Shown: piece by piece, positions 1 to 8,226 of the stretch | Numbering within the stretch: the first letter of the stretch is position 1 | Layout of the letters: each line of letters starts with the position of its first letter | NCBI GenBank assembly: GCA_934675795.1 | Contig: CAKURW010000012.1 | Location: 1-43,252 of the forward strand | Origin: an uncultured Collinsella sp. | GTDB lineage: Bacteria; Actinomycetota; Coriobacteriia; Coriobacteriales; Coriobacteriaceae | Length of the DNA stretch: 43,252 nt | Reading direction: 5' to 3' | Made by a program: the position numbers and the translations under genes | Notes under the pieces: generated by a model | What the model was told of the DNA's origin: nothing | The model's database searches: none | The model's input: the letters and a program-made list of their open reading frames with translations, nothing else

Positions 1-1068
<1,068 letters not shown>

Positions 1069-1141
1069 ACGGGCGAATTTGGCGAGGGGGAGGCTGACTC
1101 GGTTCCGCCCCCGCCTTGGCTGGACGCCGCAAAGCGCTGTG

Positions 1142-1173
1142 GGCGCTGGGCCATATGGCTCAGCGCCTTTTTT
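1142..1173 (+). terminator. Intrinsic terminator after eno
   Basis: GGCGCTG pairs with CAGCGCC around a further short stem and an ATAT loop. The hairpin is followed directly by TTTTTT. It lies between enolase and the division gene and fits the end of the eno transcript. Confidence 0.85.
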
Positions 1174-1264
1174 ATGTCGAGCAAAGGCTGTCGAAGGTGG
1201 TGCGCACGCTCGTGCTATAACTAGAATACTTAGCGCAAACAAACCTCAACCGCACAAGGCGCAC

Positions 1265-2035
1265 ATGGATCAGATTTACGACAACAGGTACTATTCCGCC
1301 GGTTCGCGTGAGCCGTCGCCTCGCCGTGCGCGCACGGTGCAGCTCGGTGGGTCCGCCTACGCCGGCGCCGACCGCTCCATGCAGCGCCCGACAAGTACCT
1401 CACACTCCCGTGCTCAAGTGAATACGTCGACGGACCGCCCGCTACGTTCGGTGCGCCCGGCGCACTCGGAGCATGCTCAGCGTTCCTCGGCTCAAACGCA
1501 TGAAAAGCCGAGTAGGCCCTCGAACCGTCTTTCGGGCTCGGACTTCATGCATTACGCCAACGATAACGCGGTGGTCAAGGCAATCTACGACTTTACCCAC
1601 GGTCCCCAGCGGGGGCTGTTTGTTGGCATTGTCGTCGCCCTGGCGCTTGTGAGCCTGTATTTCCCCGTGCGCGACCTGTATGTGGCAAAACGCTCGAGCG
1701 ACATCTTGGCCAAGCAGGTCGAGATTCGCGAGCAATATAACGACGACCTGCAAAAAAGCGTCGACAAACTGCTCTCGGAGGAGGGTATCAAGGACGCGGC
1801 ATCCGAGGACCTGGGCCTGGTGATGCCCGGCGAGAAGAGGATTGAAGTGCAGGGCCTGGACGACGATTCGGATGCCTCGTCGAGCAAAAAGTCCTCAAAC
1901 GCCAAGAAGGCCAGCGAAGTGGCCAAGGAAATCGAAGAAGTCGGTAAGGACGCGCCGTGGTACATCCAAGCGCTCGACATGCTGTTTGGGTTTAACGGCG
2001 TCGAGGGTCAGACGGTCGTGTCCAACGGCAAATAG
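1265..2035 (+). CDS. FtsB/DivIC-like septum formation initiator
   Basis: A 256-residue bitopic membrane protein of the septum formation initiator family (FtsB/DivIC), which in other bacteria links FtsL and FtsQ/DivIB in the divisome. Residues 1-115 form a basic, Ser/Pro/Arg-rich cytoplasmic tail, residues about 117-133 form one transmembrane helix, and residues 140-175 form a charged coiled coil. The motif GIKDAASEDLGLVMPGE matches the family's conserved post-coil segment. The C-terminus adds a Lys/Ser/Glu-rich stretch. The ATG at 1265 was chosen because an AAGG box precedes it; the frame stays open further upstream but runs back into eno and its terminator. Placement after eno and before ppx/gppA is typical of actinobacteria. 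The family is secure, the exact name less so. Confidence 0.85.
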   Translation: MDQIYDNRYYSAGSREPSPRRARTVQLGGSAYAGADRSMQRPTSTSHSRAQVNTSTDRPLRSVRPAHSEHAQRSSAQTHEKPSRPSNRLSGSDFMHYANDNAVVKAIYDFTHGPQRGLFVGIVVALALVSLYFPVRDLYVAKRSSDILAKQVEIREQYNDDLQKSVDKLLSEEGIKDAASEDLGLVMPGEKRIEVQGLDDDSDASSSKKSSNAKKASEVAKEIEEVGKDAPWYIQALDMLFGFNGVEGQTVVSNGK

Positions 2036-2055
2036 CGCCCGGAGGGGAGCTCGCA

Positions 2056-3057
2056 ATGACAAATTGCAAACGCTATAAGGTGGCCGCGATCGACCTGGGA
2101 ACGGTGTCGTCGCGACTGGTGTTGGCCCAGGTCGAGGGCGGGGCAATCGTGGAATCGTCCAAGCATACCGAGATTACCGATCTGGGTGAGGGCGTGGACG
2201 CGACGGGCCGCTTTTGCGAGGCGGCCGTTGAGCGCGTGCTCGCTGCGTGCCGCATGTTTGTGGACGAGGCTCGTGGCTTTGGGGCCGCGTGCATCTGCAC
2301 CACCTGCACGAGCGCCGCGCGTGATGCGTCCAACGCAGCACTGCTGCTGGACGGCCTGCGCGATCTGGGGCTTGAGCCACAGGTGATTCCGGGCGAGGTC
2401 GAGGCACGCCTGACGTTTTTTGGCGTGGCGCACGACTTTGCCGGCGAGCGCATCATTGTTGCCGATTCGGGCGGCGGATCCACGGAGCTCGCGACGGGCG
2501 TCTATGCGCCGGAGCGTGGCGTCTTTGCGCTGGAGGGAACGCGCTCACTGGACATCGGTTGCCGTCGCGTGACGGAGCGGTTTTTCTCGGCGCTGCCGCC
2601 CGCGGATGGCGAGCTTGCTGCCGCTGCCGCGTGGGCAGGCGAGCAGTTCGCCGCCTATTTTGAGGGCCTGCCTGTCGACTTTGAGCGCGCCGAACGCTTA
2701 GTCGCGGTGGGCGGCACGGTGACTACGCTGGTGGCTCTGGTCCACGAGCTGGAACCGTACGATTCGAGCTTTGTGCACCTACGCGAGCTGTCGCTGGAGC
2801 AGGTCTCGGCCGCTATCGAGCGCATGTCTGTGTTGGACGCGGAAGGCATCGCCGCGCTACCGGGTGTACAGCCCAAACGCGCGGGCGTGATCTTGGCTGG
2901 TGCCGTGGTGATTCGCGAGCTTATGCGAGCCGGCGGCTACGACACGCTCACCGTAAGCGAGAACAGCCTGCTCGCTGGCATGGCCACCACCATCAACGAG
3001 ACCCTCGACGGCGAGCTACCCACCATCGGCTGGACCCCGAGCCTCAGCGCCCTCTAA
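2056..3057 (+). CDS. Ppx/GppA family phosphatase
   Basis: A 333-residue member of the exopolyphosphatase / guanosine pentaphosphate phosphohydrolase family of the ASKHA fold. It would remove terminal phosphate from polyphosphate or pppGpp in the cytosol. The N-terminal phosphate-binding motif AIDLGTVSSRLVL and the second glycine-rich motif VADSGGGSTEL are both visible. The length matches the short, two-domain actinobacterial form without the C-terminal HD domain of E. coli GppA. A strong GGAGGGGAG box lies just before the ATG, and the gene starts 20 bases after the division gene, so the two are probably co-transcribed. The sequence alone does not settle whether polyphosphate or pppGpp is preferred. 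Confidence 0.9.
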   Translation: MTNCKRYKVAAIDLGTVSSRLVLAQVEGGAIVESSKHTEITDLGEGVDATGRFCEAAVERVLAACRMFVDEARGFGAACICTTCTSAARDASNAALLLDGLRDLGLEPQVIPGEVEARLTFFGVAHDFAGERIIVADSGGGSTELATGVYAPERGVFALEGTRSLDIGCRRVTERFFSALPPADGELAAAAAWAGEQFAAYFEGLPVDFERAERLVAVGGTVTTLVALVHELEPYDSSFVHLRELSLEQVSAAIERMSVLDAEGIAALPGVQPKRAGVILAGAVVIRELMRAGGYDTLTVSENSLLAGMATTINETLDGELPTIGWTPSLSAL

Positions 3058-3090
3058 CTATTCCACCGCAACTTAGAGTCCCGCCGGCGT

Positions 3091-3131
3091 GAAAAAGAAA
3101 CGAGCCCGCATCCCTTGGGGACACGGGCTCG
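3091..3131 (-). terminator. Terminator of the tRNA-Leu transcript
   Basis: CGAGCCCG (3101-3108) pairs with CGGGCTCG (3124-3131). Read on the minus strand, the hairpin lies just past the tRNA 3' end and is followed by TTTCTTTTTC. It may also slow plus-strand transcripts leaving the phosphatase gene. Confidence 0.75.
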
Positions 3132-3142
3132 AACGCTTCATA

Positions 3143-3227
3143 TGGTAGGGGCGGTGGGACTCGAACCCACAATCCTTGCGGCGAGAGATTTTAAGTCTCC
3201 TGCGTATGCCAATTCCGCCACGCCCCC
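3143..3227 (-). tRNA. tRNA-Leu, anticodon TAA, CCA encoded
   Basis: Read on the minus strand this folds as a class II tRNA of 85 nt. The 7-bp acceptor stem begins with a G-T pair, followed by T8-G9 and a D arm. The anticodon loop in GACTTAAAATC gives TAA, which reads UUA/UUG leucine codons. A short variable arm (CGCCGCAAGGAT region) follows, then the T arm GGGTTCGAGTCCC. The discriminator base is A and CCA is encoded at 3145-3143. The long variable arm supports leucine. Confidence 0.96.
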
Positions 3228-3258
3228 GTGAGACTAGAAGTCTAGCACAAGCCGTCCG

Positions 3259-3882
3259 TTACGCGTTGACGGCCATCGAGTGTTGGCCCGACTTCTCCAG
3301 GAACTCTTGGAACTTGGCCTCGTCGCCCTTGTTTTGGTACTGCAGCGCCAGCAGATACTCCAGGCGGCAGCGCTTGACCGGGTCGTCGCCGGCCTCCTTG
3401 AGCATGCGCTCCAGCTCGGGAATGTCGTTGTGGCGCTTGAGGATCATCGTGTCGTACATCAGTTGGCATTCGTGTGCGACCGCCTCGGCCTGACCGCCCT
3501 CAAAGCCCTTGATCTCGTGCAAAAGTTCCTTAGACTTTTTGCGGTCCTCCTGGCCAACGTAGTAGTTAAAGGCCTTGATCACCAGATCGACGCGCTGCAT
3601 CTTGGGGAGGTTGAGTCCCAGCAGCAGGTCGAACATCTCGCTGGCGCGCTCGTGGTCCTCGCGCAGCAGATAGGAGTTCAGGCGCAGGTAGTCGCGGTTG
3701 TAGCGCGGGTACAGCATGCTGGTGAGTTTGCCGTCGAGCAAGCGATCGAACTCGGCCCACTGTTTGGCGGCCATCAACTGCTGCAGGCGCTTGAACGTGG
3801 TGCGTTTTTTGACGCTAAAGAACACCGACACGGCGATGCAGATGATAACGACGGCGGTCCAGAGGGTGCGGGAATCGGGCAT
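3259..3882 (-). CDS. Membrane-anchored helical (TPR-like) protein
   Basis: A 207-residue protein of unknown function. One N-terminal transmembrane helix (about residues 8-24, VVIICIAVSVFFSV) is followed by KK and a long all-helical, charged domain. That domain shows repeated helix pairs with YLxLNSYLLRE-, AFNYYVGQ- and LEYLLALQYQNKGDEAKFQEFL-like units, which resemble degenerate TPRs. The anchor without a cleavage motif and the following lysines suggest a cytoplasmic helical domain, possibly a protein-protein interaction scaffold. An AAGGACCC box precedes the ATG on the minus strand. It stands alone, convergent with neither neighbour's operon. I recognise no named family. Confidence 0.72.
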   Translation of the reverse strand: MPDSRTLWTAVVIICIAVSVFFSVKKRTTFKRLQQLMAAKQWAEFDRLLDGKLTSMLYPRYNRDYLRLNSYLLREDHERASEMFDLLLGLNLPKMQRVDLVIKAFNYYVGQEDRKKSKELLHEIKGFEGGQAEAVAHECQLMYDTMILKRHNDIPELERMLKEAGDDPVKRCRLEYLLALQYQNKGDEAKFQEFLEKSGQHSMAVNA

Positions 3883-4045
3883 ATTAGGGTCCTTAGTCGC
3901 TCATAAAGCGAGCGGTATGACAACACGTACTAGATGTATTATACGCAGCGCGCAAGCAAACTGGCATAAAAGCTCATCGAGGCCGAGTGCCATCGCTCGC
4001 TGCGGTACACTTACCTAAAGTAAACCATGAAGGGAGACATTACCT

Positions 4046-4333
4046 ATGAAGAAGATCGTTTTGGCTTGCGGTGCTGGCGCTGCTACTTCCACGCTCGTTG
4101 CCCAGAAGGTCGCCACCTTGCTCGACGCCAACGGTTACGCCGGCAAGTACGAGATCGTGCAGTGCGCCATCTCCGAGGCAAAGGACTACTGCGACGAGGG
4201 CGCCGACCTGCTGATCGCCACCACCGTTGCCCCCGAGGGCCTCACCTGCCCGTACGTGAGTGGCGTGCCCTTCATGACCGGCATGAACCGCGTCGCTGCC
4301 GAGAAGGCCGTCCTCGACGTTATGGCTCAGTAG
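4046..4333 (+). CDS. Galactitol-type PTS IIB component (orphan)
   Basis: A 95-residue cytosolic phosphocarrier of the GatB-like PTS IIB family, which passes phosphate from a IIA domain to a sugar entering through IIC. The signature CGAGAATST near the N-terminus contains the presumed phosphorylated Cys8. The small alpha/beta fold and length match the family. The GAAGGGAG box at 4028-4035 sits rather far (about 10 bases) from the ATG; a TACACT-like -10 lies just upstream. No IIA, IIC or catabolic enzyme is adjacent, which is unusual because GatB normally works with GatA and GatC in one operon. It may serve a transporter elsewhere or act as a regulatory phosphoacceptor. The substrate cannot be inferred. 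Confidence 0.85.
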   Translation: MKKIVLACGAGAATSTLVAQKVATLLDANGYAGKYEIVQCAISEAKDYCDEGADLLIATTVAPEGLTCPYVSGVPFMTGMNRVAAEKAVLDVMAQ

Positions 4334-4344
4334 GCGCTGACTGT

Positions 4345-4719
4345 ATGAGTGAGCAGAACGCCAACCCGGTAGAGCTCTTTGGCATGCGCGTTGCCCATGT
4401 GGGCATTAACGCCACTGACCCGGCAGACGCCCTGGAGATCGCGGAGCTGTTCTCGACGATGATGGGCCTGCCCGTTATCGAGACCCCGGTTTCGTACTTT
4501 AACGATTCGCTGGTCGAGATCATGAAGCAGAACGGTCGTGGCGCCAAGGGCCACATTGGCTTTGCTGTCAACGACATCGATGCGGCCGAGAAGTGGTTTG
4601 CCGAGCGCGGGCTCGAGGTCAACGAGGAGTCGCGCGTGCTGCTGCCCGACGGCGGCACCAAGCTCGTGTACTTTAAGCGCGAGTTTGCCGGTTTCGCCAT
4701 GCACCTGTGCCGCGAGTAG
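4345..4719 (+). CDS. VOC (glyoxalase-like) family protein
   Basis: A 124-residue protein of the vicinal oxygen chelate superfamily, which includes glyoxalase I, extradiol dioxygenases and antibiotic-binding proteins. Two beta-alpha-beta-beta-beta modules are visible: HVGINATDPADALEIAEL in the first half and HIGFAVNDIDAAEKWFAERG in the second, ending in a short strand with FAMHLC. The histidines at the starts of both modules could be metal ligands. The ATG at 4345 was chosen because it opens just 12 bases after the IIB stop, suggesting co-transcription and coupled translation. The substrate is unknown. The pairing with a PTS IIB hints at sugar or sugar-acid metabolism, but this is inference. 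Confidence 0.82.
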   Translation: MSEQNANPVELFGMRVAHVGINATDPADALEIAELFSTMMGLPVIETPVSYFNDSLVEIMKQNGRGAKGHIGFAVNDIDAAEKWFAERGLEVNEESRVLLPDGGTKLVYFKREFAGFAMHLCRE

Positions 4720-4742
4720 CGCACAAGCTGCCATAGCTAACG

Positions 4743-4780
4743 AAAAATGGGGTAAGGCTACGTGGCCTTACCCCATTTTT
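4743..4780. terminator. Bidirectional intrinsic terminator
   Basis: A perfect 16-bp inverted repeat (AAAAATGGGGTAAGGC with its complement) surrounds a 6-base loop. It has A-tracts on one side and T-tracts on the other, so it can stop transcripts from both directions. It ends the IIB-VOC transcript and could back up termination of the minus-strand operon. Confidence 0.9.
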
Positions 4781-4815
4781 AATGCCGAGAGGGTGACTGA
4801 CGGGCTGCCGTAAAA

Positions 4816-4997
4816 CGAAGGTGAATGGTTTCCCATGAAGTGAACGAGTGAAATCGGACCTCTGGAGCATCGACACTTTGGAGGCACCGTTTCCTGCGGT
4901 TTCGTAAGGTTTTTCCTGCAGTTTTGGCGTCAAAAAGTGTGGATGCTTCGGGGGTCCAAAATAGGTCGTTCACTTCGCGGAAAAGCATTCACCTTCG
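4816..4997. repeat. 182-nt imperfect palindrome between convergent operons
   Basis: The outer arms CGAAGGTGAATG (4816-4827) and its exact complement (4986-4997) enclose more paired blocks. GAAGTGAACGA (4838-4848) matches TCGTTCACTTC (4966-4976), GGACC matches GGTCC, and the segment around GAGCATCGACACTTT matches AAAGTGTGGATGC. The centre (about 4881-4930) is poorly paired and holds two TTTCCTGC-type boxes. Open frames cross it on the minus strand but have no convincing ribosome site or family. With the terminator at 4743-4780 it accounts for most of the gap 4720-5014. It resembles a small non-autonomous inverted-repeat element. Confidence 0.75.
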
Positions 4998-5014
4998 ATT
5001 CGTGAGAGACGCCC

Positions 5015-6310
5015 CTACCGCGGCAGGCGAATCGTAAAGCGGCTGCCGACGCCCTCGACTGAGGTCACGCCAATGACACCACCATGGCTATCGACGATCC
5101 ACTTGGCAATGGCAAGCCCCAGACCCGAGCCCTGCGCGCCGGCATCGCGTGCGTTGTCGGCGCGGTAGAACCGTTCAAACGCGTGAGCTGCGGATTCCTG
5201 GTTCATGCCGATACCCTCGTCCTCAACACTTATGTCGATCGTGCCTGCGCCCGCATCCGGCGCTACGCCAAACGAGATGGGCGTGCCCGCGTCCGAATAC
5301 TTGGCGGCGTTTTGCACGATCACGCGCAGAGCCTGCTTCACGAGCGCCACGTCAACGGGCGCGTCGCAGCGCGGGTCGCTGACAAGCGCAGCGTCGTACG
5401 CCAGTCGATACGTGTGCGCGGCATCGATCATCTGTGACTCCTCGCATACCTCGCCGACCAGCGCGGCCAGGTTGGTATTCGCACGCCGCAGGACCGTGCG
5501 TCCGGCGTCGCCGCGCGCCAAAAACAGCAGCTGCTCCACGAGCTCCTGCATATGCTCGCTTTCGGCCTTGAGGGACGCGATGGATTCCGCCAGCACGTCC
5601 GGGTCATCTTTGCCCCAGCGGTCGAGCATGTTTACGTAACCCTGAATCACCGCGATGGGCGTTCGTAGCTCGTGGCTTGCATCGTTGACAAAGCGCATCT
5701 GCTGCAGCTTTGCCTCTTGCATCTGGCGCAGCAGGCGGTTGAGCGCGACCTCGATGCTTGCCAGGTCGGCGTCGCCGGTGGTGACGCTCGGCGAGTCGAC
5801 GCTTGCGCGCTCGATGGCCTGCTCCAGCGTTTCCATCTTGCCGCCGGAGAGCTGCATGCGGCCGAGTTCGTCCACGCGCAGGGCCAGATCGTTGAGCGGC
5901 GCCATGGTGCGGCGCACGCGGCGGGCGCCGCCGAGCATGTTGAGCACGCTGATGACCTGCCAACCCACAACGACAAGGTAGAGAGGCCATAGCGTGACGA
6001 GGTCCTGCGCGAGGGGGAAAGTCTTGGTGGTACGCGCAAGCTCGACGGTATAGGTGAGCGTTATCAGGTCCCAGCCGCGCGCGGGCGTCAGCGACATGCC
6101 GCGAACGGTGGCGCTGGGGATCCATCCTGCGGTAAACGCGCCGTTGGGCAGCGTCTGGTTGTATCCATAGACGAGGATCGCCGCCGCAATAACCAACAGT
6201 AACAGATCGAGCCAGATGTGGCTCATCAAGCGGCGCCACATATAGCTCCAGTTGATGGCGCGGGCGATGGAGGTGACGCGCTTGACCTCGGCGTTACGCA
6301 CGGCAGACAT
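5015..6310 (-). CDS. Sensor histidine kinase
   Basis: A 431-residue membrane histidine kinase that would sense an extracytoplasmic signal and phosphorylate the response regulator encoded just before it. Two transmembrane helices (about 33-50 and 106-126) bracket a short ~55-residue extracellular loop. A HAMP-like linker follows, then the dimerisation motif DASHELRTPIAVIQGY with phosphoacceptor His213. The ATPase has the N box (IVQNAAKYSD), DEGIGM and GSGLGLAIAKWIVDSHGG. The ATG at 6310 overlaps the regulator's stop by 17 bases, indicating translational coupling. Its architecture resembles ArlS/CsrS-like kinases of the OmpR-partner group. The signal is unknown. Confidence 0.93.
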   Translation of the reverse strand: MSAVRNAEVKRVTSIARAINWSYMWRRLMSHIWLDLLLLVIAAAILVYGYNQTLPNGAFTAGWIPSATVRGMSLTPARGWDLITLTYTVELARTTKTFPLAQDLVTLWPLYLVVVGWQVISVLNMLGGARRVRRTMAPLNDLALRVDELGRMQLSGGKMETLEQAIERASVDSPSVTTGDADLASIEVALNRLLRQMQEAKLQQMRFVNDASHELRTPIAVIQGYVNMLDRWGKDDPDVLAESIASLKAESEHMQELVEQLLFLARGDAGRTVLRRANTNLAALVGEVCEESQMIDAAHTYRLAYDAALVSDPRCDAPVDVALVKQALRVIVQNAAKYSDAGTPISFGVAPDAGAGTIDISVEDEGIGMNQESAAHAFERFYRADNARDAGAQGSGLGLAIAKWIVDSHGGVIGVTSVEGVGSRFTIRLPR

Positions 6311-7079
6311 AGCCCACCCCGCGCACGGTCTGGATGATGCGGGCGCCGCCGGCGTCCTCGATCTTGGCGCGCAGGTGCGCGATGTGCACGTCGACGTTGT
6401 TGGTGTCGCCTACGTAGTCGTAGCCCAGCGCCTCGTGCGCGATGCGCTCGCGCGTGAGTACGGTCTCGGCATGCGCCATAAGCAGGGCGAGGACATCGAA
6501 CTCGCGGGCCGTGAGCGCGATGGGCGAGCCGCCGACCGTGACTTCGCGGCGGTCGGGGTCGAGCGCAACCGAGTCAACGGTAAGCGCGGCGTGGGAGGGC
6601 GTGGCAGCGGTCTGGGCCGTGTCGGTTGCCGGGGGCATTGTGGCGATACCGGCGCCCGCGCCGCCTACCGCGCCCGCCCCAGTACCGGCGCCTCCAATGC
6701 CCGAAGCCGCCCGCACGGCCTCCGAGCGCTTCAGCGCCACGCGGATCCGTGCGAACAGCTCCTCAATCGCAAATGGCTTGGTCAGGTAATCGTCGGCGCC
6801 GGCATCGAGCCCGGCCACCTTGTCCATCACGGCATCGCGCGCGGTGACCATAATCACCGGCACATCCTTGTGCTTGCGGACACGCCGCAGGACCTCCATA
6901 CCGTTGAGCTGCGGCAACAGCACATCGAGCAGAATCAGATCGTAGTCGCGCTCCAGCGCCAGGTTCACGGCGGTGCGACCGTCGGCGGCGTGCTCCACCT
7001 GGTAGCCTTCGTGCTCCAGCTCGAGCGTCACAAAGCGGGCGATTTTCTCCTCGTCCTCTACGATCAGAATCCGTGCCAT
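6294..7079 (-). CDS. OmpR-family response regulator with Gly/Ala linker
   Basis: A 261-residue transcription factor. The receiver domain (1-~118) has the acidic pocket IVEDEE, phosphoacceptor Asp52 in LLDVLLP, and Lys101 in YLTKPF. The C-terminal winged helix (~170-260) has LTAREFDVLALLM, NNVDVHIAHLRAKI and TVRGVGYVC. Typical OmpR regulators are about 225-235 residues. This one is longer because the domains are joined by about 45 residues of Gly/Ala- and Thr/Pro-rich linker (GAGTGAGAVGGAGAGI region). It precedes the kinase gene, which overlaps its end, and follows the DUF4342 gene by only 18 bases, so the three may form one transcript. Confidence 0.95.
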   Translation of the reverse strand: MARILIVEDEEKIARFVTLELEHEGYQVEHAADGRTAVNLALERDYDLILLDVLLPQLNGMEVLRRVRKHKDVPVIMVTARDAVMDKVAGLDAGADDYLTKPFAIEELFARIRVALKRSEAVRAASGIGGAGTGAGAVGGAGAGIATMPPATDTAQTAATPSHAALTVDSVALDPDRREVTVGGSPIALTAREFDVLALLMAHAETVLTRERIAHEALGYDYVGDTNNVDVHIAHLRAKIEDAGGARIIQTVRGVGYVCRA

Positions 7080-7097
7080 GCGTGCCCCCGTCTGCGA

Positions 7098-7640
7098 CTA
7101 CTTGTCGTCGTTCAGATTTTGCTTGATGTCATCCGCGGCGTTAGCAGCGCTATCCATAAGGTTGTTGATGCTGCCGGGCACGTCGCCGTCGCTGTCGATG
7201 CGGTAGCGCATGCCAAAGAACAGGCCAATCAGCATCAGCCAAATCGTAGCGCCCCAGGCAAACAGCGCGACGATGGGAATCAGGATGGGGATGTTGAGGA
7301 TGATCGCATCGCGGCGCGTGGCGATAAACTTGGTGTCCAGGCTCAAGCGGAAGAGCTTTTTGAGGTACTCCCACACGCCGTCCATCTTCTTGGAGAAGTC
7401 GGTCTTTTCGCTCGACTTTTCGTAGGCGGCCTGCGCGGCGACCATCTCGGCCGAGGGCTCATCGACCGGTGCGGACTCGGTCGCGGCGTGCGCCGACGTG
7501 GTCTGGGTCTTGCCCTGCGACTCGAGCCAAATGATGGCATCCAAAACGTTGCCGTTGGCAGCGTCGAGCGCCGCCTTGGCATCGGTGTAGCTCACGCTGC
7601 ACTTGGTGCGGATGGTTTCAACTTTTTCGAGGTCGTCCAT
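7098..7640 (-). CDS. UBA-like/DUF4342 domain membrane protein
   Basis: A 180-residue protein. Residues 1-43 look like a UBA/TS-N helical domain (VETIRTKCSVSYTDAKAALDAANG followed by AIIWLE), as at the start of EF-Ts and in DUF4342 proteins. A low-complexity acidic linker follows, then an amphipathic FSKKMDGVWEYLKKLF segment. The membrane region (about 114-142) is IPILIPIVALFAWGATIWLMLIGL cut by one polar turn, so one long or two short helices. The polar C-terminus is Asp/Asn-rich. It sits directly upstream of the regulator/kinase pair and is probably the first gene of that operon, which makes it a candidate accessory sensor. The molecular function is unknown. Confidence 0.82.
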   Translation of the reverse strand: MDDLEKVETIRTKCSVSYTDAKAALDAANGNVLDAIIWLESQGKTQTTSAHAATESAPVDEPSAEMVAAQAAYEKSSEKTDFSKKMDGVWEYLKKLFRLSLDTKFIATRRDAIILNIPILIPIVALFAWGATIWLMLIGLFFGMRYRIDSDGDVPGSINNLMDSAANAADDIKQNLNDDK

Positions 7641-7753
7641 GGCCTGTCCTTTCGTTCGATGGGCGCGACGCCGGGCAATTTGCTCGGGCGCGAGCGTTGC
7701 GTTCGGCGGTCTGCGTTGCGCCGCCCCGCCCTTGGTCGAACTCTATAGTGCAG

Positions 7754-7781
7754 GTTATAGATTAAGCGATTCTTGAGCCAA
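7754..7781 (-). promoter_or_regulatory. Candidate promoter for DUF4342-RR-HK operon
   Basis: On the minus strand TTGGCT is followed after 16 bases by TATAAC, about 115 bases upstream of the DUF4342 start. Both hexamers match the sigma-70 consensus at 4-5 positions. There is no experimental support. Confidence 0.35.
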
Positions 7782-8226
7782 GATTAATGTTGGATGAGTT
7801 TTTGGGTGGCAGTGGGAAAAGTATTAGACCTCGATAACGGGGGATGGTGAGCCGATGACAAGCCGGCGGCAGAAATGGGATAAGCAAGGCGAACGGATCA
7901 TATGGATTAAAATCGCGTTGCAAAAGTATGAGTTTCACACACGGCAGCCATGGAAGGACCTTAATATTACTTAGGCATGCGGCATTTGACGCCAGTCCTA
8001 ATTGAAAGGCCAAGGGTAAATGGCTCCATGGGCAAGTGATTCTGTTTGCTAATGACCGAAAGCACCAATCCGTCATGTTGATTAAGGTTTCTGTTTGCTT
8101 GCATGGTTCGCTAGCTGCTAAAAGGTTGACCGATTGACTGTTTATGGCATCGTTAGTCGTCGGTGTTTTATAACATTAATTTAAAATAGCTGCAGTGGCT
8201 GAATGAATATAGAGAAAGGACTATCA
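7782..8226. other. AT-richer intergenic stretch, no secure gene
   Basis: This stretch is clearly lower in GC than the surrounding core genes and marks the left edge of a small accessory island. A 104-residue minus-strand open frame (7762-8076) has no ribosome site or family features and looks spurious. A 39-residue plus-strand frame at 7855-7974 has a protein-like composition and is listed separately. No tRNA, integrase, clear terminator or direct repeat was found at the boundary. Confidence 0.5.
7855..7974 (+). CDS. Possible 39-residue small ORF or gene remnant
   Basis: ATG to TAG gives 39 residues, rich in Lys/Arg/Trp/Gln, starting MTSRRQKWDKQGERIIW and ending QPWKDLNIT. A GGGGGA stretch lies about 9 bases upstream and could act as a ribosome site. 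The amphipathic, basic, aromatic composition is more protein-like than a random frame. No family is recognised. It may be a small protein, or the surviving end of a larger gene lost when the neighbouring island gene arrived. Support is weak. Confidence 0.22.
   Translation: MTSRRQKWDKQGERIIWIKIALQKYEFHTRQPWKDLNIT

Noticed and set aside
3280..3906. Plus-strand open frame of 208 codons
   Set aside because: It is the antisense shadow of the membrane-anchored helical protein; leucine/valine-rich translation typical of such shadows.
4673..4988. Minus-strand small frames across 4673-4988
   Set aside because: They cross a large inverted repeat and a terminator, have no ribosome site, and show no recognisable motif.
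6252..7748. 498-codon plus-strand frame
   Set aside because: It lies antisense to the response regulator and DUF4342 genes, which have clear domains; it is a GC-codon shadow.
7762..8076. 104-codon minus-strand frame in the AT-rich gap
   Set aside because: No ribosome site, poor composition (many Cys/Pro/Leu) and no family features.
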